DNA of 64,000 nucleotides. Source: JACMLD01 sp039916305 (GTDB lineage: Bacteria; Bacteroidota; Bacteroidia; Chitinophagales; Chitinophagaceae). This document shows, piece after piece, positions 26,326 to 35,107 of this stretch. The position numbers and the translations under genes were made by a program. The notes beneath the pieces were generated by a model. That model did not search any database and was not told the DNA's origin. It saw only the letters and a program-made list of their open reading frames with translations. How positions within the stretch are numbered: the first letter of the stretch is position 1; every line of letters starts with the position of its first letter. The DNA is taken from positions 1-64,000 of the forward strand of contig JBDSLR010000011.1 of the NCBI GenBank assembly GCA_039916305.1. Reading direction: 5' to 3'.

Positions 26326-27063
26326 ATGGACGAGATAAAAAAGTTTGAACTTCAAAGAGCACAGCAAATCGAAGACATGGGTAAAGACCAGTCAATGAAA
26401 GCTGCAGGGATAGATTTTATGTTAAATACATCAAAGTATAATTATACATATAATTTTACCTGGCTTGGTCGCCCGATTATTCAATATCCGCAGGATATGA
26501 TTGCTCTACAGGAAATAATTTGGTCGGTAAAACCCGATCTGATTATTGAAACAGGTATAGCACATGGAGGTTCTTTGATATTCAGTGCTTCGATATTAGA
26601 GCTTTTAGGCAACAATGGTCAGGTTCTTGGAATTGATATAGATATAAGAGAGCATAATAGGCAAGAAATAGAGAAGCATCCGTTGGCAAAACGGATCACA
26701 ATGATTCAAGGGTCATCAATTGAAGCCGATACTATCAAACAAGTCCACGAATTTGCAAAAGGCAAGGAAAAAATTATGGTTATATTAGATTCTAATCATA
26801 CCCATGATCATGTATTAAATGAACTGATTGCATACTCCTCTTTAGTTAGTAAAGATAGTTACCTGATTGTATTTGACACAGCAGTGGAAGATTTACCGGA
26901 AGATTTCGATTGGGGAGGTCGTCCCTGGGGCAAAGGGAATAATCCCAAAACAGCAGTTTGGGAATTCCTTAAAACTAATACCGGCTTTGAAATTGATAAC
27001 TCAATGGATCATAAACTATTGATTTCTGTAGCACCAGACGGATACCTGAAAAGGGTAAAATAG
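26326..27063 (+). CDS. CmcI/RhlM-like SAM-dependent methyltransferase
   Basis: A 245-aa member of the cephalosporin-hydroxylase (CmcI) family, most members of which are sugar O-methyltransferases. The DNA encodes the TWLGRPIIQYPQDMIALQEI block, SAM motif I ETGIAHGGSLIF, VLGIDIDIREHNR and a metal-binding MVILDSNHTHDHV, followed by a FDTAVEDLP segment. Homologues methylate rhamnose or similar residues of surface glycans. It belongs to the AT-rich stretch 24.4-27.1 kb and lies 15 bp after the acyltransferase. Confidence 0.8.
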   Translation: MDEIKKFELQRAQQIEDMGKDQSMKAAGIDFMLNTSKYNYTYNFTWLGRPIIQYPQDMIALQEIIWSVKPDLIIETGIAHGGSLIFSASILELLGNNGQVLGIDIDIREHNRQEIEKHPLAKRITMIQGSSIEADTIKQVHEFAKGKEKIMVILDSNHTHDHVLNELIAYSSLVSKDSYLIVFDTAVEDLPEDFDWGGRPWGKGNNPKTAVWEFLKTNTGFEIDNSMDHKLLISVAPDGYLKRVK

Positions 27064-27069
27064 TATTCT

Positions 27070-27975
27070 ATGAAACCCCTCGTTTCAATTGGCGTACCCA
27101 CTTATAACCGGCCTGAAATGCTCGAAAGAACATTGCAAAGCCTGCTTGGGCAAACCTATGAAAATATCGAGATCATCGTCTCTGACAATTGTTCCACAAA
27201 CAGTCAAGTTGAAGCAGTGATGAGCCGCTTCATTGCTGACAAAAGAATCAAGTATTTTCGGCAACCTGTTAACAAAGGCGCCATTTTTAACTTTAATTTT
27301 TTGTTGGAAAAGTTTTCAGGTAGCTATGTCATGAGATTGGGAGATGACGATTGGGTTGAGCCAAACTATATTGAGTGTTGCGTAGAATTTTTAGAACAGA
27401 ATCCTGGTTATGTTGGCGCATACGGACAAACAAGACTGTATGATGTTGGCGGTAAATTTGTTAAATATGATCCTGCAATAAATATGGATCAGGATTCATA
27501 CCGGGAGCGGATGGTTTATTATCTTGAAAATGTGAACCAGAACGGATGTTATTTCGGACTTATTCGTGCCAATAATATGCAATGTGTATTTGTATGTAAA
27601 AAACTTGCAGATGATTGGCTGGGTATTGCGCGGTTAAGCTTTGGGGGTAAAATCAAGATGCTTGACAATACCAGTTTAAATCTTTCACAGGGAGGAGCTG
27701 GTAATTCCATGGAGAATATTGTGAAAGCACTTGGAGGTTCAAGGTTTAACGAGTACTTCCCGCATTTAACCATAGCACTGAATGTATATGCTGATATTTT
27801 GTGGAACAGCCCGGTCTACAAAAAAATTGGATTTATAAAAAGGCAATCGCTGGCTTTGGTTTGCGCAGAAACGGTTTACCGGCGCTTCAATGTTAAGAAT
27901 GAAATTAAATGGGCTTACAGAGGATTTCTGAAAGCTTCCTTTTTTCCTGGCATCCTGAAAAGACACGCAAATTAG
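27070..27975 (+). CDS. Family 2 glycosyltransferase
   Basis: GT-A fold transferase (301 aa) that adds a sugar to the growing lipid-linked chain on the cytoplasmic face. It opens with VSIGVPTYNRPEMLERTLQS, has the nucleotide-binding VSDNCSTN and a metal-binding GDDDW motif in place of the plain DxD. No transmembrane helices are visible, so it probably acts as a peripheral enzyme. Donor and linkage cannot be told. Confidence 0.8.
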   Translation: MKPLVSIGVPTYNRPEMLERTLQSLLGQTYENIEIIVSDNCSTNSQVEAVMSRFIADKRIKYFRQPVNKGAIFNFNFLLEKFSGSYVMRLGDDDWVEPNYIECCVEFLEQNPGYVGAYGQTRLYDVGGKFVKYDPAINMDQDSYRERMVYYLENVNQNGCYFGLIRANNMQCVFVCKKLADDWLGIARLSFGGKIKMLDNTSLNLSQGGAGNSMENIVKALGGSRFNEYFPHLTIALNVYADILWNSPVYKKIGFIKRQSLALVCAETVYRRFNVKNEIKWAYRGFLKASFFPGILKRHAN

Positions 27976-28063
27976 CCTGCTCATAACCCTATTAAAGCAG
28001 CTACGGAATTTTCTACGCCGTATAGCGCATGTAATCTTTTTCAATTTTTACAAAAGGAAGGCC

Positions 28064-28972
28064 TTGCAGGAGGAATTGAAAACCTGGAAGACTAATTTTA
28101 TGCCGCCCGGGCATTTCTACAGTCCCTTTCCGGATTCGGATTTCCTGGTAAAAAACAAAGAGCAGCTATTTTCAAAAAAAACAGGGACAGCACTACCAGG
28201 ACTTGAACTGTTTGAAAATGAGCAATACTTTTTTTTAGAAAAATTATCAAAGTATTACCAGCCACGGATTTTTCCAACTGAAAAGGAGCAAGGCTTTCGC
28301 TACTATTTCAATAACCAGTATTTCTCCTTTTCGGACGCAGTTTTTTTATACTGTCTCATCAGGGAAATAAACCCAAAAAAAATTATTGAGATTGGTTCCG
28401 GGTTTTCCTCTGCTGCCATGCTTGATATAAACGAGCAGTATTGCAATAATAGTATAGCACTTACTTTTATTGAACCTTATCCGGCCGAGCGGCTGGATGG
28501 CCTTATTAAAGACGGCGATAACTGTACTATCATCCGGAGTTTTGTACAGCAGGTGCCGCCTGACCTGTTTTTGGATTTGCAGGAAGACGATATACTATTT
28601 ATAGACTCCTCCCATATTTTAAAAACAGGAAGCGATCTTAATCATCTTTTGTTTAATGTGCTGCCGGTTTTAAAAAAAGGGGTACTGGTACATTTTCATG
28701 ATATTTTTTTCCCGTTTGAATATCCTGCTGAATGGATAATTGAACAGCAACGTGGCTGGAATGAGGCTTATGCAGTCCGCTCCTTTCTTCAATTCAATGA
28801 TACCTTCAGGATAGTATTGTTTACTTCCTTCCTTGAAAATATTTATAAAGATTGGTTTGAACTGCATATGCCGCTTTGCTTAACGCCACATGAGCAATGG
28901 CCTGTTGCTGGTAGCGGCCATCGTTATCTTGAAACCGGGGGGCAGAGCCTGTACCTGCGAAAAGTGAAATAG
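28064..28972 (+). CDS. Class I SAM-dependent methyltransferase
   Basis: A 302-aa protein with a Rossmann methyltransferase core in its second half: motif I KIIEIGSGFSSAAM (near 107), IEPYPAERL and DILFIDSSH, then VLVHFHDIFFPFEYP. The layout resembles the Methyltransf_24 class found in glycan loci. The frame begins with TTG at 28064, preceded by AAGGAAG; an internal ATG at 28100 is an alternative and would cost 12 residues. It probably methylates a sugar hydroxyl of the polymer. Confidence 0.7.
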   Translation: MQEELKTWKTNFMPPGHFYSPFPDSDFLVKNKEQLFSKKTGTALPGLELFENEQYFFLEKLSKYYQPRIFPTEKEQGFRYYFNNQYFSFSDAVFLYCLIREINPKKIIEIGSGFSSAAMLDINEQYCNNSIALTFIEPYPAERLDGLIKDGDNCTIIRSFVQQVPPDLFLDLQEDDILFIDSSHILKTGSDLNHLLFNVLPVLKKGVLVHFHDIFFPFEYPAEWIIEQQRGWNEAYAVRSFLQFNDTFRIVLFTSFLENIYKDWFELHMPLCLTPHEQWPVAGSGHRYLETGGQSLYLRKVK

Positions 28973-28975
28973 CGA

Positions 28976-30199
28976 ATGAAACGAATACTATACTTCTATC
29001 CCCATAAATTTTCTGGTCTTACGGATGGCATTCACACAAGAATTGTCACTATGCTGGAATATTTTAAAGACCGCGGTTTTTTGGTTGATATGATAAATTT
29101 TGAAAACCCCGCTGTGCTGAATAGCTACGTTACAGAACATAAACTTGTAGACAATCTGTACCTTCTTACGGAAAATCCTTTTTTAGCAACCAATAAAAAG
29201 GAACAAGCCGGATTCAAAAAAAGATTGTCAGGAAAATTCAACAGGCTGCTGAACCAGGGTTTTCCTGACTTCTATCACGCCCGGAATTATAAGAATAATA
29301 AGCTGCCCAACCTGATGACAAATTCTTTGAGTGCTAAAGTGGCGGCCCTCACTGAAAAGAATGAATACCTTGCAGTATTGGTAACCTATACTTACTGGTC
29401 AGCTATTACAAAAAGCGTAAGCAAAAAATATCCGGTCACTAAGAAAATAATAGATCCAACAGATTTTCTGACACTGCAACAGTTTTATGGCGACCAGGGA
29501 ATGCCCTACAGGCGGGTTGGTGACATGTTTGGAGATGAAATTGAGCGTGTTAGCCAGTTTGACGATATCATGCATATTTCTTATGATGAGTTGTTTGTTT
29601 TCTCCAACTTTATCCAGCACAAAAAGCACCATTATATACCGCAGTTTTTTGAACAGCAAAGCAAAGCAGTCACTAACAGGGCGCCTGTTTTGTATGATGT
29701 GTTATTGATAGCAAGTGGTAATCCATATAATATAGAAGGCATCAACTGGTTCCTGCAGGAGGTGTATCCTTTATTAAAGAAAAATAACATTAAAATTGCA
29801 GTAGCGGGCAACATTTGTAATAAATTTTCTTTTGAAGGACCAGGTATCATAAAACTTGGATTTGTAGACGACGTAACAGCGCTGTACAGCGCTGCAAGAT
29901 GCACAATATGCCCGCTGAAAAGGGGATCTGGCATGAAAATCAAAGTAGTTGAATCGCTTTCTTATGGCATCCCGGTAGTAAGCACATCAAAGGGATTGGA
30001 CGGATTTTTTAACAAGGATCTTGCCGGGGGTGTATTGGTGACTGATCAGCCGCAGATTTTTGCTGCATTTATAGAACGGCTGCTGACGGACGATGAATAC
30101 TACAAGCTGCAATGTGAACTGGCTGGCAAAATATTTCAACAATACTTTTCGCTGGAAGCCAATTACCTGAAATTGGATACGATTTTCCAGGAGCAGTGA
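28976..30199 (+). CDS. GT-B glycosyltransferase (GT4-like)
   Basis: A 407-aa glycosyltransferase. The N-terminal half is of the acceptor-binding kind (RILYFYPHKFSGLTDGIHTR), and the C-terminal half carries the donor-binding region CPLKRGSGMKIKVVESLSYG, in which the serine-lysine pair and the glutamate are typical of the Glyco_trans_1_4 group. It follows the methyltransferase by 3 bp. Donor unknown. Confidence 0.8.
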   Translation: MKRILYFYPHKFSGLTDGIHTRIVTMLEYFKDRGFLVDMINFENPAVLNSYVTEHKLVDNLYLLTENPFLATNKKEQAGFKKRLSGKFNRLLNQGFPDFYHARNYKNNKLPNLMTNSLSAKVAALTEKNEYLAVLVTYTYWSAITKSVSKKYPVTKKIIDPTDFLTLQQFYGDQGMPYRRVGDMFGDEIERVSQFDDIMHISYDELFVFSNFIQHKKHHYIPQFFEQQSKAVTNRAPVLYDVLLIASGNPYNIEGINWFLQEVYPLLKKNNIKIAVAGNICNKFSFEGPGIIKLGFVDDVTALYSAARCTICPLKRGSGMKIKVVESLSYGIPVVSTSKGLDGFFNKDLAGGVLVTDQPQIFAAFIERLLTDDEYYKLQCELAGKIFQQYFSLEANYLKLDTIFQEQ

Positions 30200-30224
30200 C
30201 AGTTGAAACGCAGGAAATATAAGT

Positions 30225-31319
30225 ATGAAAGTTTTTTTTGATCACCAGATATATGTACAGCAGCAGTTTGGCGGTATCAGCCGTTATTTCAATGAACTGA
30301 TGAAGATGGAAAGTCACGGTATTGAAGTGGCAAAACTGGATCCGGCATTGGCAAGTATGGTATATGGCAGTAAAACTGACCTGTATAGCCGGGGATTGAA
30401 TTACGTTAAAAGAAAAACAGGGGTTGGACGATTGCCCGGACAAAAAGAGGCCGATCTGCGAATCATGCAGCAATTGACTGATACCAGCTTTGATATTTTT
30501 CATCCAACTTATTATGATACTTATTTTTTGGACAGTATCAATAAGCCGTTTGTGCTAACTGTGTACGATATGATTCATGAGATTTTTTATGAATATTTTC
30601 AGGACAATAATACCGTTACCCACAACAAAAGGATTTTATGTGACAAAGCTGCCGCCATCATTGCCATATCTGAAAATACCAAAAGAGATATTGTCAATAT
30701 TTTCCAGGTTCCGGAAGAAAAGGTTCATGCTATACAACTGGCCTCAGATTTTGACACCGTAACAGCAACGACACCGGCAGGTTCCGGACAATGGGATAAT
30801 TTTATTTTGTTTACGGGCAACCGGTGGGGTTATAAAAATTTTTATCTCCCCGTAATGGCGCTTGCCGGCATATTAAAAAAGGATTCGGATGTACAATTGC
30901 TTTGCACCGGTCATCCGTTTACCAAAGCCGAGCTGCAATTTTTTAAGGACCTCGGTATTGAAAATAAGGTAAAGCACATCTTCCTTAAAGATGACGGTGA
31001 ACTGGCCTGGGCCTACCAGCATGCAGCTTTTTTTATTTTTCCTTCCCTATATGAAGGATTTGGCTTCCCGCTTTTAGAAGCATTTGGACGTGGTTGCCCG
31101 GTTATTTCTTCCAATGGAGGTTCATTGCCTGAAGTAGGTGGCAATGGGGCCTTGTACTTTAACCCCAAAAGTATTCCGGAAATCCGTGAAGCTGCCCAGC
31201 AGGTGCTCTACAATACAGGATTGAAAAATGATCTGATTAATAAAGGAAGAACTGTTTTTAAAAAATTCAGCTGGGAACGATGCAGGCAGCAAACCATTGA
31301 AGTGTATAGATCATTATAG
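30225..31319 (+). CDS. Family 4 glycosyltransferase
   Basis: A 364-aa retaining GT-B enzyme. N-terminus VFFDHQIYVQQQFGGISRYF has the acceptor-side glycine loop. The C-terminal donor site is a textbook GT4 block (PSLYEGFGFPLLEAFGRG, with the EX7E glutamates), followed by PVISSNGGSLPEVGGNGALY. Donors of this subgroup are often GDP-mannose or UDP-hexoses; nothing decides it here. Confidence 0.88.
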   Translation: MKVFFDHQIYVQQQFGGISRYFNELMKMESHGIEVAKLDPALASMVYGSKTDLYSRGLNYVKRKTGVGRLPGQKEADLRIMQQLTDTSFDIFHPTYYDTYFLDSINKPFVLTVYDMIHEIFYEYFQDNNTVTHNKRILCDKAAAIIAISENTKRDIVNIFQVPEEKVHAIQLASDFDTVTATTPAGSGQWDNFILFTGNRWGYKNFYLPVMALAGILKKDSDVQLLCTGHPFTKAELQFFKDLGIENKVKHIFLKDDGELAWAYQHAAFFIFPSLYEGFGFPLLEAFGRGCPVISSNGGSLPEVGGNGALYFNPKSIPEIREAAQQVLYNTGLKNDLINKGRTVFKKFSWERCRQQTIEVYRSL

Positions 31320-31327
31320 CGGGAATT

Positions 31328-32245
31328 ATGACGAATTATCCACTTATCTCAATTATCACCCCGTCTTTTAACCAGGGATCATTTATCGGGGAAACAATCC
31401 TGTCGGTTATTGACCAGGACTATCCGGCCATTGAATACATCATTATTGATGGCGGCAGCACTGATGATACTATAGCGGTTATAAAAAAATACGAAGACCG
31501 GATTAATTTTTGGGTGTCAGAACCCGATAAAGGACAACCCGATGCCATTAACAAAGGTCTAAAAAGGGCAACCGGCGATATAATAGCTTTTATAAATAGT
31601 GATGATGTATACGAGCCGGGCGCATTTCGATTTATAGCAGAACAATTTCAGCTGGGTCACCAGTGGATGATGGGCGCGGTAATTAATTTCAGGATTGAAA
31701 CCGGGGAATCTGAACTGGTAACGCAGCAGGCAGATGGTAATTTGCTAAACTGGCTGATTCGCAACAACCGTAATCATCAGCCGGGAAATTTCTGGAGCCG
31801 TTCGGTTTTTGAAAAAGTTGGCCTGATGGATGAATCGCTGCATTATTCTTTTGACTGGGACTATTGGCTGAAATTTATTACCCATCAATGTGTTCCATCT
31901 GTGTACAATAACAGAACACTGGCAAGGTTTCGGCTGCACAATGAAAGTAAAACGGTAAAATTCTGGTATAAATTTAACCAGGAGTATGTTTTTTTAATAA
32001 ATAAGTATAAAAAATACCTGCCTGCCAGCGATCTTAAGAAGGCAGACGACGAGGTAAAAAAGCTATTGGTGCATGAAAAAATTCTGCTGGGTCGTATTGA
32101 AAGCATAAACGGAAGTTTTAAAAATGCCTTTTCCAGTTTTAAGGCAGCTTATAAAATATCGCCTTCCGTTTTATTTACAAAGAAATTTCTTTTTGAATTT
32201 TGTAAGGCCATGCTCTATATGCCGGTGCGCAAGACAATCAGTTGA
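31328..32245 (+). CDS. Family 2 glycosyltransferase
   Basis: GT-A transferase of 305 aa. It has ISIITPSFNQGSFIGETI at the N-terminus, the IIIDGGSTDDT nucleotide site, EPDKGQPDAINKGL and the DxD-type NSDDVYEPG. It resembles WcaA/colanic-acid-type enzymes and the GT2 at 56.9 kb. Four bases before the next start, its stop ends cleanly; frames running on past it are not real N-terminal extensions of the next gene. Confidence 0.87.
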   Translation: MTNYPLISIITPSFNQGSFIGETILSVIDQDYPAIEYIIIDGGSTDDTIAVIKKYEDRINFWVSEPDKGQPDAINKGLKRATGDIIAFINSDDVYEPGAFRFIAEQFQLGHQWMMGAVINFRIETGESELVTQQADGNLLNWLIRNNRNHQPGNFWSRSVFEKVGLMDESLHYSFDWDYWLKFITHQCVPSVYNNRTLARFRLHNESKTVKFWYKFNQEYVFLINKYKKYLPASDLKKADDEVKKLLVHEKILLGRIESINGSFKNAFSSFKAAYKISPSVLFTKKFLFEFCKAMLYMPVRKTIS

Positions 32246-32249
32246 ACTA

Positions 32250-33278
32250 ATGAAAATTGCCATTCTTTCAAGGCCTGGTCCATGCTTTCCCAATGTTATT
32301 TCTCTGGGACTTGCCGCCACATTAGATGAGATAGGGGTAAAAAATAAAATATTTTACGATAGCATTCCCATGCTGATGCGGTTGTTGCCATTCAGCAAGA
32401 AACCAAAAAGATGGAGTAATAGTCTTCAGTACCGTATCAGGAATAAAGTGTCCGCTTACGTCAAAGACCAGCGTTTATTGAAAGAGTTGAGTGAATACGA
32501 TGCAATCATTTTATCCGAGTGTTATCCCAACGCATTCTGGAAAAATTATTTTGCAATTGAAGAACTAAAGAGAAAATTCAAGGGCCCCGTTATAAGTTAC
32601 ACGGAGAGCCCGCTGGATGCTGCCCCCCGGAATAAAATGCGGCTCCTGGATAAGGATGATTATAATGAAGATTTGTATGATTTTAATCTGTTTGTAACCG
32701 ATACCATGGAAGTGAAAAAGGAACCGGGACCACGGCAGGCTGTTTTTGGTACCAATGTTTCGCACAATACAACCCTGGTTCCAGGTAAAAAGAAAGCATT
32801 CATTGCCATTGTTGATTTTGCCCAACCCGGCTATGAGTCCTGGCGTGAGCAGCAAATCAGGGTGCTCAACAAATTAAATATTGAAACAATAATTCTTGAG
32901 GGGAGACACCCTATAGAGGAGATGCGGCGTATATATGCGGAAGCGGCAGTGTTTTTTCTGGCTTTTCCCGAAACTTTTGGTTTGCCGATTGCGGAATGCC
33001 TGTCTTGTGGTACCGCTGTGTTTACACCCAGCAGCGCGTGGCCAATGGCCTGGCGCTTAGATGAGCAGCCGGTGTCTATGGGCCCCGGAATATTGCCTGA
33101 TTGTTTTCACGTATACGATGATGAAGTGGATTTGGAAAAACGTTTGGCCGCGTTTATAGAATCATATGATCTGCAAAAAACATCCTTGGCCGTATTCAAT
33201 AGCTTTTCAACTCATTACAATAGATTTTACGCCGGCGATAAACAGGCGCTGGAATATCTATTACGCCAACTGCAGTAA
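32250..33278 (+). CDS. GT-B glycosyltransferase-like protein
   Basis: A 342-aa protein starting MKIAILSRPGPCFPN. The last third has the donor-site look of GT-B enzymes (FLAFPETFGLPIAECLSCG, then TAVFTPSSAWPMAWR), but the acceptor half is not close to any family I recognise. The frame is open upstream to 32124 inside the GT2 gene; the ATG at 32250 gives the natural beta-strand start. It abuts the FkbM methyltransferase with no gap. Confidence 0.72.
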   Translation: MKIAILSRPGPCFPNVISLGLAATLDEIGVKNKIFYDSIPMLMRLLPFSKKPKRWSNSLQYRIRNKVSAYVKDQRLLKELSEYDAIILSECYPNAFWKNYFAIEELKRKFKGPVISYTESPLDAAPRNKMRLLDKDDYNEDLYDFNLFVTDTMEVKKEPGPRQAVFGTNVSHNTTLVPGKKKAFIAIVDFAQPGYESWREQQIRVLNKLNIETIILEGRHPIEEMRRIYAEAAVFFLAFPETFGLPIAECLSCGTAVFTPSSAWPMAWRLDEQPVSMGPGILPDCFHVYDDEVDLEKRLAAFIESYDLQKTSLAVFNSFSTHYNRFYAGDKQALEYLLRQLQ

Positions 33279-34034
33279 ATGAATTTTTTGCAACAGAAAT
33301 TAAATGGGCTTGGTATGCGGCTTAAAAGTTATGCATACGGAATAGCATACTGGCGCAATGCAGATTTTGCTATTCCTGGCGTACTGCGGATAAACGGAAA
33401 GAAAAAGCCGGTTAAATTTCTTGAACCGGCAAATAGCGGGTTTATGTATGAGTTTACGGAGATATGTTTGAAAGATTGCTACCAGTTAGCACTATTGAAA
33501 AAGCAACTTGGAGCAGTAAATGCAATCGTTGATATAGGAGCTAACCAGGGATTGTTTGCCATTGCAGCAAGACAGCATTTTTCAAAAGCTGCTATCAGTT
33601 GCTGGGAACCAAACAAGGAGCTTCGCGAAGTGCTGGATATTAATACTGCAGCTGCACAGGCGGAAGTCTTTTATGAAGCAGTTACCAGGGAAGATTGCAA
33701 AGTAACGCTGCGTTTTGGAGAAACTGATTTGCACACCATTGCACAGCCCGGGCAAACAGGTGAAATACCTGGTACGGCATTTCAGGAAGTGATTGAACGT
33801 GCCGGTGGCTCCATTGACATTTTAAAAATGGATTGTGAGGGTGGAGAATGGCCTATTCTTGAGGATAAGGATTCATGGACCAAGGTCCGTGCTGTTACCA
33901 TGGAATATCATTTATGGGCCAAAGAAGGAAGCAGTGTAGATGAGCTTAAACAAATACTGAATAATCTTGGTTTTCAAATAATTGTTCATAACCCCCTGAA
34001 TATTGAATTTGGATTGATAACGGCTGTAAAATAA
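33279..34034 (+). CDS. FkbM-family methyltransferase (1 of 3)
   Basis: SAM-dependent O-methyltransferase of 251 aa. Motif I is AIVDIGANQGLFAIAAR, and the C-terminal FkbM block reads DILKMDCEGGEWPIL with the expected acidic residues. FkbM enzymes in glycan loci methylate sugar hydroxyls. It starts on the base after the previous stop, so translation is coupled. Confidence 0.85.
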   Translation: MNFLQQKLNGLGMRLKSYAYGIAYWRNADFAIPGVLRINGKKKPVKFLEPANSGFMYEFTEICLKDCYQLALLKKQLGAVNAIVDIGANQGLFAIAARQHFSKAAISCWEPNKELREVLDINTAAAQAEVFYEAVTREDCKVTLRFGETDLHTIAQPGQTGEIPGTAFQEVIERAGGSIDILKMDCEGGEWPILEDKDSWTKVRAVTMEYHLWAKEGSSVDELKQILNNLGFQIIVHNPLNIEFGLITAVK

Positions 34035-34079
34035 TTGAAAGTCGTTTTTAAAAATCCTGCACAAGCAATAAGTGTTCAT

Positions 34080-35057
34080 ATGTCTATAAACAAAACAGCT
34101 ATTATAACGGGTATATCGGGCCAGGATGGATCTTACCTGGCGGCATTGCTGGTAGAAAAAGGATATACCGTAATTGGCCTGGTGCGCAGCAGCGGCACCA
34201 CCAATTTAAAAGGACTGGAATATTTAAAAATTAAAGACAAAGTAATCATTGAAGAGTGCGACCTGCTGGATATTTTACAGATCATTAAATTATTTTACCA
34301 GTACCGGCCCACAGAGGTATATAACCTGGCAGCGCAGAGCTCCGTTTCCCTCTCCTTTAAGCAGCCCATCGGTACTTTTACTTTCAATACCATTTCTGTT
34401 TATAATTTACTGGAGGCCATAAAGCTGGTAGATAAATACATCAAATTTTACCAGGCCAGCAGCAGCGAAATGTGCGGTACGGTAAACAGGCTGCCCATTA
34501 CAGAGACCAGTGTATTGCACCCTGTTAGCCCCTATGCCATTTCCAAGGCGGCGGCACACTGGAGCTGCGTTCAGTACCGTGAAAGCTATGATATGTTTGT
34601 GTGCTGCGGCATATTGTTCAACCATGAATCTTACCTGCGCGGTAATAATTTCTTTATGAAAAAAATTATTGCTGAAAGTATAAAGATTAGCCAGCACAAG
34701 GTACCCAGGTTGCTGGTGGGCAATATAGACATCAGCCGTGATTTTGGCTATGCGCCCCTTTATGTAGAAGGTATGTACAAAATGATGCAGGCCGAAAAGG
34801 CAGATGATTTTATTCTCTGTTCAGGTTCATCTGTTAAACTCAGGCTGATCATTGAATACGTATTTGAAAAGTTGGGTATTGATAAAAGCCTGTATAGTGT
34901 AAGCAAAGACTTATACCGGCCGGCGGATATTGAAGATATCTATGGTGATTCAACTAAAGCAAAGGAAAAACTCGGCTGGCACAATTCACTCACCTACCGC
35001 GACCTGATTGATAAATTGCTGGAAGAAGAGCTGGCTAATTCTGCGGAGAAGGTATAA
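34080..35057 (+). CDS. GDP-mannose 4,6-dehydratase-like SDR
   Basis: Extended short-chain dehydrogenase of 325 aa that most resembles Gmd. It opens AIITGISGQDGSYLAALLV (G11-G14-G17 loop), then shows YNLAAQSSV, the catalytic serine-glutamate in YQASSSEMCG and the Tyr-X3-Lys in SPYAISKAAA. The usual Gmd motif NHESPRRG reads NHESYLRG here, so the active-site loop is altered and a different nucleotide sugar is possible. If it is a true Gmd, its product could feed the perosamine-type aminotransferase at 22.3 kb; no GDP-fucose synthase is visible. A TTG at 34035 would add 15 residues and is unlikely. Confidence 0.75.
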   Translation: MSINKTAIITGISGQDGSYLAALLVEKGYTVIGLVRSSGTTNLKGLEYLKIKDKVIIEECDLLDILQIIKLFYQYRPTEVYNLAAQSSVSLSFKQPIGTFTFNTISVYNLLEAIKLVDKYIKFYQASSSEMCGTVNRLPITETSVLHPVSPYAISKAAAHWSCVQYRESYDMFVCCGILFNHESYLRGNNFFMKKIIAESIKISQHKVPRLLVGNIDISRDFGYAPLYVEGMYKMMQAEKADDFILCSGSSVKLRLIIEYVFEKLGIDKSLYSVSKDLYRPADIEDIYGDSTKAKEKLGWHNSLTYRDLIDKLLEEELANSAEKV

Positions 35058-35107
35058 CGGGTTGAAACAATATAATGTTGAATACTAATACTAGTTGTGC
35101 TGGAGAA

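Noticed and set aside
32124..32249. 42-residue N-terminal extension of the glycosyltransferase at 32.25 kb
   Set aside because: It overlaps the end of the GT2 gene in another frame, and the natural start MKIAILSR lies 4 bp after that gene's stop.
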